Assembly: GCA_032871835.1 (NCBI GenBank)
Contig: CM065301.1
Location: forward strand, 31,628,405 to 31,692,404
From: Dipteronia dyeriana
Lineage: Eukaryota; Streptophyta; Magnoliopsida; Sapindales; Sapindaceae
Direction: 5' to 3'
DNA: 64,000 nucleotides
The stretch's first letter is position 1. Each line of letters starts with the position of its first letter. Shown in pieces: positions 58,565 to 64,000 of this stretch. Below the pieces are notes generated by a model. It worked only from the letters and a program-made list of their open reading frames with translations, ran no database searches and was not told the DNA's origin. The position numbers and the translations under genes are program-made.

Positions 58565-60444
58565 TAAAGCATGTGAGGCATGTCTCGTAACCCTAGACTT
58601 TCTAGGTGACCCAAAAACACTTTTGTCGGTAAGGTCTTCGTAAATTGATCAGCATGATTGTCTTACGAGGCTATCTTGGTGACGATCATAACTCCTCTCT
58701 GCACTATCTCTCTGATGAGATGATTCTTTCTCTATATATGCTTCCCTCTCTTCTAGCTTCTTGGTTCTTTGGAATTAGCCACAGTACCACTGTTATCACA
58801 ATAAAATGTGATGGGCTTATCCAGATATGGAACAACCTCCAGATCACTCACGAACTTACAGTGCCAAGCAATATCTTTAGCAGCTTCACAGACGGCTACA
58901 TAATCGGCTTCCAAAGTGGAGTCAATAATATAAGATTGCTTGATACTTCTCCACACAATGGCTCCACCACCTAGGGTGAATACTAATCCAGACAAGGGTT
59001 TCCTAGAATCCCTGTCTGACTGAAAATTAGAATTCATGTATCCTAACAGGGTCAAATCTGTTTCTCATTCTCCAAAGATACTTGAGAATAGACTTGACTG
59101 CAACCCAATAATCCAATCATGGGTTGGACTGTTATTTGTTGACTACTCCCACTACATAGCAGATGTCTGGTCTCGTGTATAACATAGCATATATGAGACT
59201 TCCTACTACAGATGCATAGGGTATATGTCTCATATCCTCAACTTCTTGAGGTGTCTTAGGACATTATTCCTTAGACAGGTGAATTCCACACCTAGAAGGT
59301 AAATTACCTTTCTTGGATTTCCACATCAAAAATCGCATAAGAATCTTGTTGATATATGATGCATGGGATAGTGCCATGAGTTTGTTATAACAATCCCTTA
59401 TAAGCTGGATCTTTAGAACATAACTAGCCTCTCCCAATCTTTCATTTGGAACTAGCTAGCCAGTCAGCCCTTTACATTAGACAACACTCCTACATCATTC
59501 CCAATGAGTAGGATATCATCTACGTATAGGACGAAGAAAACTACCTTTTTGTCAATGATGCACTTGTAGACACATGGCTCATCGACGTTCTGCTTGAAGC
59601 CATAGGTTTTGATCACATCATCAAACTTGATGTTCCAAGATCTAGATGCTTGCTTAAGTCCATAGATGGACCTTTACAACTTGCAAACCATTTGCTCTTG
59701 ATCTGGAGACACGAATCCCTCTAGTTGCATCATAAAAATCTCTAGTCAAGATTGTCTTTCACGAATGCAGTCTTGATGTCCATTTATCAAATTTCATAAT
59801 CGAAATAGGCAGCAATGGATAAGAGAATCTTAATAGACTTAAACATGACTATTGACGAGAATGTCTCTTCATAATCAAACCCATCTTTCTGGGTATAACC
59901 CTTAGCCACTAGTCTTACCTTGAAGGTCTCTACCTTCCCGTCTACTCCTCTCTTTCTCTTGTAGATCCACTTCCCCATCTGGTAAGTCTATAAGATCTTT
60001 GACTCAGTTAGAGTACATAGACTCCATCTCGAGATTCATGGCTTCAAGTCATTCCTCTTTATTAGCATCTTCTGTTGCATTATTAAATGTCAATGGATCA
60101 TCCATAATATCAGTAGAGACAACACCTTGTCCCTCACTTATACCTAAATAGCGTTCAGGTTATCTCACAACCCGCTCACTACGTCTGGGTGGTAGTGTAT
60201 CATGATCATGGACCATCTGACTCTCAGATGTTTATGGATCAACAACTCTTGTTGATGAAGCACTATCTCACCAAGCTTCAACTCATTCAATACAATCTTA
60301 GAATGAGGTCTATGGTCACTAATATAATTGTCCTCAAGAAATGTTACATTTGTCGATACAAAAACTTTGTTGTCTTCGGGACTATAGAAGTGTCCATCAT
60401 TGCTCTCCTTGGAGTATCCTACAAACAGGCAGACAACAGACTTG
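58565..60444 (-). pseudogene. pol: Copia-B pol: integrase end, RT and RNase H, degraded
   Basis: Read on the minus strand from 60444: CLFVGYSKES...FYSPEDNKVF (integrase C-terminus), a linker with several stops, WIYKRKRGVDGKVETF and [18 protein letters not shown] (59787-59978), MDIKTAFV, the RT active site LYVDDILLIGN (around 59506-59540) intact, then frameshifted RT thumb sequence, and RNase H at 59055-58753 with GYMNSNFQSD (the usual catalytic D of GYTDS is N), STLEADYVAVCEAAKD and TFYCDNSGTVANSKEP. More stops and shifts than in Copia-A, so it is older or more relaxed. Confidence 0.88.
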
Positions 60445-62646
60445 TGTTGGGATTATGCTCGATAGCAAGAGTCTAATAATGTATTTGACAATCTTTTCTT
60501 ATTAATAAAGTAATTTCAAGTTTAACAAATCTTATAGCATTTATAGTTTAATTATTATAATTGTCAAAAGTAAATATTATAAGGTCAAAAGACTATTAGA
60601 AAATAAGAATTGTTCATGCATCTAAATATGTATGAGGTAGACATAATTATTTAGTCTTGAACAATATTCACAACTTAAGATAAAAGGTTGGGCGCGTTTA
60701 TCTTGTTAAAGTTGTAGATTCTTTTGCTGGCATTTGAGTGGGATCAAATGTGTTATGATGAGTCTAAAATCATCAAAGTGTGGTGTCTTTAGGTAAAAGA
60801 ATCTAGTGCACTGGATGCATTGAATAGGATTATAATGAAATACTTTATCTAGAACCGTCAATAGATAAAAGTTTTTCATTTGAAGACAATCGGAGAGTCC
60901 ATCTCAATCCTGAGATAAATGATGGACTTATGGTTACAAGTGTTATCATTTGAGTTATCAATGAGTACGATTATATAGCATCGTCTATCATCAATCGTTT
61001 GGTGGTATTCATTTGTTAATCGATAGAGGACTTCATTTGTAGATATGGACATGACTCCATTTATTAAATGAGAGTATAATATCATCATATGGATGTTTTG
61101 AGGTATTGGATATTAAATCTTAAAGTTAAGTTTTCAATAGTGTCTATTGAAACATGGCTTCTGGACAAGTCAAAATATTCAAGTTTAAAATGTGGTCATA
61201 TGAGTAAATATGGTAACTTGGAGAGCTATAGACGGTCTATAAGCTCTTGGCGATTACTGGTATTCTTCACGAGGATACACTTTCTCCAATAAGGTTGTCT
61301 AGGGTACGAATGAGTAACATCAACTTATTCTATCTTTATTTAAGAGTTCAATTTTAGTTCTTTAGTGGAATGAACTAAAATTAAATAGATCAGACCTAAG
61401 TGATTCATTTGTTGATTGCGATTGGGTTGTGTCTATTGGAGCTTAAATTTAGATAGCCCGCCAAGATCCCCAATCCACACGAATTTGCATGGATCACTTG
61501 ATATATTCTACTGGACCAATTTAGGGGTCCATCTAGAATTGAATTGAGCATGTGGATTTATTTCTTTTTGTAAGAATCGGTCTAGTTCACATGTGGACTT
61601 TTTATAAAGGTCAAATGGATTTAGTAAAATAAGAAAATAATATATTGGCCCATATATATGGTTTGGGCGGCAAGGCTATTTAGAAAAGCTTAATTATATT
61701 ATATTATTTTATTTTTAATTACATGGAAATTAATTAATTTGTTGATTAATTAATTATTTATTTAAAAGTTAAAATCTTTTTCCTAGTAGGAGACGGTCTC
61801 CTAAAATTATACTATTTTTGGTATTATAATTAATGTTAAAGACTATATTTGATAAGTAGATGAATAAAATGGATTATTTATCTAATCAAATTAGGAAGTC
61901 TTTAATACGGTTACAAATACACTATTGAGTTGGATTAGGAGTCTTAGTGTAGGAAAGGATTCCTTTTGGAAAAGGATTCTTAACCACAAAGAAAATCCAC
62001 CTAAGGATAGGATTCTTAACCACCAAGTAAATCCTTCTTAGGAGAGGATTTGGTCTCCTATATATATATTTGTAAATTTCGACCAAGCATGAAGTTTTTG
62101 GTGTGAGAAGTTATTTTTTGTTTGTTTTTTTATTGTTATAAAAAAAAACTTCGTCCAACTCATTGTGTGAAGAATTCAGCCAAGCATAGAGAAAAGAGGG
62201 AACGTTTTTATTTTCGATAGTACACTAGTATCCTTTGCATCAAAAGGGTTTTGTGTACAATATTGAATCAAGGTTCATGCAAGTTTCAATCAAATTGATT
62301 GATAATTCAAAAGTGACCGGACGTTCTTGGTTTTTCTCTTGAAGGATTATTGTGACTAACAAAGAAGAAGATTTTATTTGTTTCCATCCTTTGGTATACA
62401 ATTTAAAGAAAGAGAGCCCACACTCCTAGGTGATTCAATTTCGTGATTGGATTAGAAGATCTTGCGGATTCAATTCGATGCTAGTTCAATCGTCACAAAA
62501 AAAAGGTACGATACTTTTAATATACATCAATTAATATAGGGTTAAGGTTCTTATTATTAAAAGGGAATTTTTTTTTTATATACGAAAACCTTAATTTTCT
62601 AATTTTCTCACGCTTCCGTTGCGTTTTGCTCCGTTTTTTCCCTACA
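60445..62646 (+). repeat. Copia-A 5' LTR, second element
   Basis: TGTTGGGATTATGCTCG to TTTTTTCCCTACA, 2,202 bp. It has the 264-base segment and carries its own small indels relative to 34106-36379. Confidence 0.9.
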
Positions 62647-62663
62647 ATTGGTATCAGAGCCTG
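62647..62663 (+). other. Copia-A PBS, second element
   Basis: ATTGGTATCAGAGCCTGG is identical to the site at 36380 and complementary to tRNA-iMet. Confidence 0.9.
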
Positions 62664-62785
62664 GTTGTACCCTTGATTAATTGATGTATGTATACGTGAA
62701 TCTTTTTCTTTTTATTGTATATATGCATGTTTTAGAAAAAGGTGGCACTCTAGGTATTCACATATATATTTACATTGGAATGTAT

Positions 62786-62910
<125 letters not shown>

Positions 62911-63240
62911 ATATGTGGTTAGTTATTGCTCAATTTTGGTCTTAGAATTTTAATGTAATTTTATTTTGGGATTGTAACAAGAAGGGTGGTCTATCATCGC
63001 CATAATTTCCTTCTTGGTAGTTGCTATGTTTTTTTTTTTATTTTGTTGTTGTAATAAAAAAAAAAACTGCACTATTGTAATAAAAAAAAAACTACGGTAT
63101 TTTTTTATTTATAATTCTTCTGTAATACATTCAAGTATCGAATACTCGAAGGTTTGAAGAATTGGAAGCAGCTGGAACAAGTTTGGGTCGTGCGAGCCGT
63201 AGCAACGAACGTGCATGCGAAAAGCTCGCAGCCACGTTTG

Positions 63241-63367
63241 TTGTGGCATGGGCTGCGCACGGCAGCCCTTTGGTAGCCATGGGCTTCGTATGGCAGCCCT
63301 TTATGGGTTTGTGGCATGCGCACGCCCATGGGTAAGGGTGAATGGTGCGCACGCCCATGGAAGGTAG
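63241..63367. repeat. GC-rich ~30-bp tandem repeat, second Copia-A leader
   Basis: This is the counterpart of 36841-36966. The units keep CCATGGGC, GGCAGCCCTTT and GCGCACGCCCATGG cores. Confidence 0.7.
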
Positions 63368-64000
63368 CTGAGGAAGTCCGAACGACGAAGGTAGCGTGAA
63401 GACTTGTTCACCAAGAAAGGAGTTTTTGTATTCCAAGACATATGTAATTTACTTGTTTTTCTAGGATGGACCAAAATTGTAGCTATTTATATTTTTGTAA
63501 ATATTGCAATGTTTGTCATTGTTTGATAACATGTCATATAGAATAAGATTGCCACTCATATATCACTTTTGGTATGAACATGCATTGAATGGTTTAAGTA
63601 TCTAAATTGGCATCTAGATAACTTGGTAAATCATTCTTTGGAATTCGATCACACGCCTTAAACAATTGAGTAGGAGAAGGTGTTTTGGAACACCTATGGC
63701 CTCCAAGTTTAGTTGAGCTTTATGTTTCGTGAATAACCTCCCAAGAGGTATTCATGAATGAAATTTAGTAAGATACTTCTTTACAATGATAGACTACACG
63801 ATTAGCCCAAACGATATATATTCCTAAAGGAGGGATATTCGTGAGGGATTATATTGAAGGTCGATAACTTGGTAACACACTCAATGTAATTTTATTAATA
63901 TCCTCCCAAGAGTTTTAATTAATAAAATTGCAAGGCTAAAATAGAAAACGCTGGTTGTTATGTTAACAATTAGGCGGGACCTAATCCAACTAGTGAATGT

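Larger units (their letters stand above)
56303..60444 (-). mobile_element. Copia-B element, minus strand (pol part plus 3' LTR), interrupted by Copia-A
   Basis: On the minus strand: end of integrase, RT, RNase H, polypurine tract (TTGCAAGTGGGAGAT, reverse of 58550-58564) and 3' LTR (58549 to 56303). The upstream part of the element should lie beyond Copia-A at 60445, outside this window. The same family is at 18161-20396 and 14720-15134. Confidence 0.85.

Overview
This is AT-rich nuclear DNA from a flowering plant (probably a eudicot; the species cannot be told). I find no host protein-coding gene, no functional tRNA or rRNA gene and no prokaryotic feature. Almost everything is retrotransposon. 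The evidence is Ty3/gypsy (Athila-type) and Ty1/copia gag, protease, integrase, reverse transcriptase (RT) and RNase H homology, LTR pairs, primer binding sites (PBS) matching tRNA-iMet or an Athila-like primer, target-site duplications (TSDs), and a LINE tail. All coding regions carry stops or frameshifts. Labels used here: Gypsy-M (minus-strand gypsy host), Athila-1, Copia-A, Copia-B, Copia-C and LTR-X.

Layout. 1-3.4 kb: a 3.26-kb foldback element with arms of about 0.7 kb. 3.5-12.0 kb: two partial minus-strand Gypsy-M copies; the first LTR holds a solo LTR-X, and the second internal region holds a LINE 3' end. 12006-44344: one Athila-1 element (TSD GTTAA) expanded from a few kb to 32 kb by insertions: a deleted Copia-B LTR in gag/pol, a block of Copia-A, LTR-X and Copia-B pieces in RT, a complete Copia-C between RNase H and integrase (21831-32102, TSD GCCAA), and a complete Copia-A in the 3' LTR (34106-43484). 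44345-53503: Gypsy-M remnant, a plus-strand gypsy protease fragment fused to a coiled-coil/zinc-knuckle segment, and gypsy LTR-like sequence. 53504-64000: a solo Copia-A LTR, a minus-strand Copia-B (3' LTR plus pol), and a second Copia-A (5' LTR plus leader) running off the end.

Two things stand out. First, 41421-46500 is repeated head-to-tail at 46501-51580 with only two differences noticed by eye; the breakpoint is a GAGAAA microhomology that lies in the Copia-A polypurine tract. Second, Copia-C keeps gag but has no recognisable pol, and carries before its 3' LTR an extra ORF resembling the 'putative plant transposon protein' domain. The relative order of insertion can be read from the nesting: Gypsy-M, then Athila-1, then Copia-A and Copia-C, then the 5-kb duplication.
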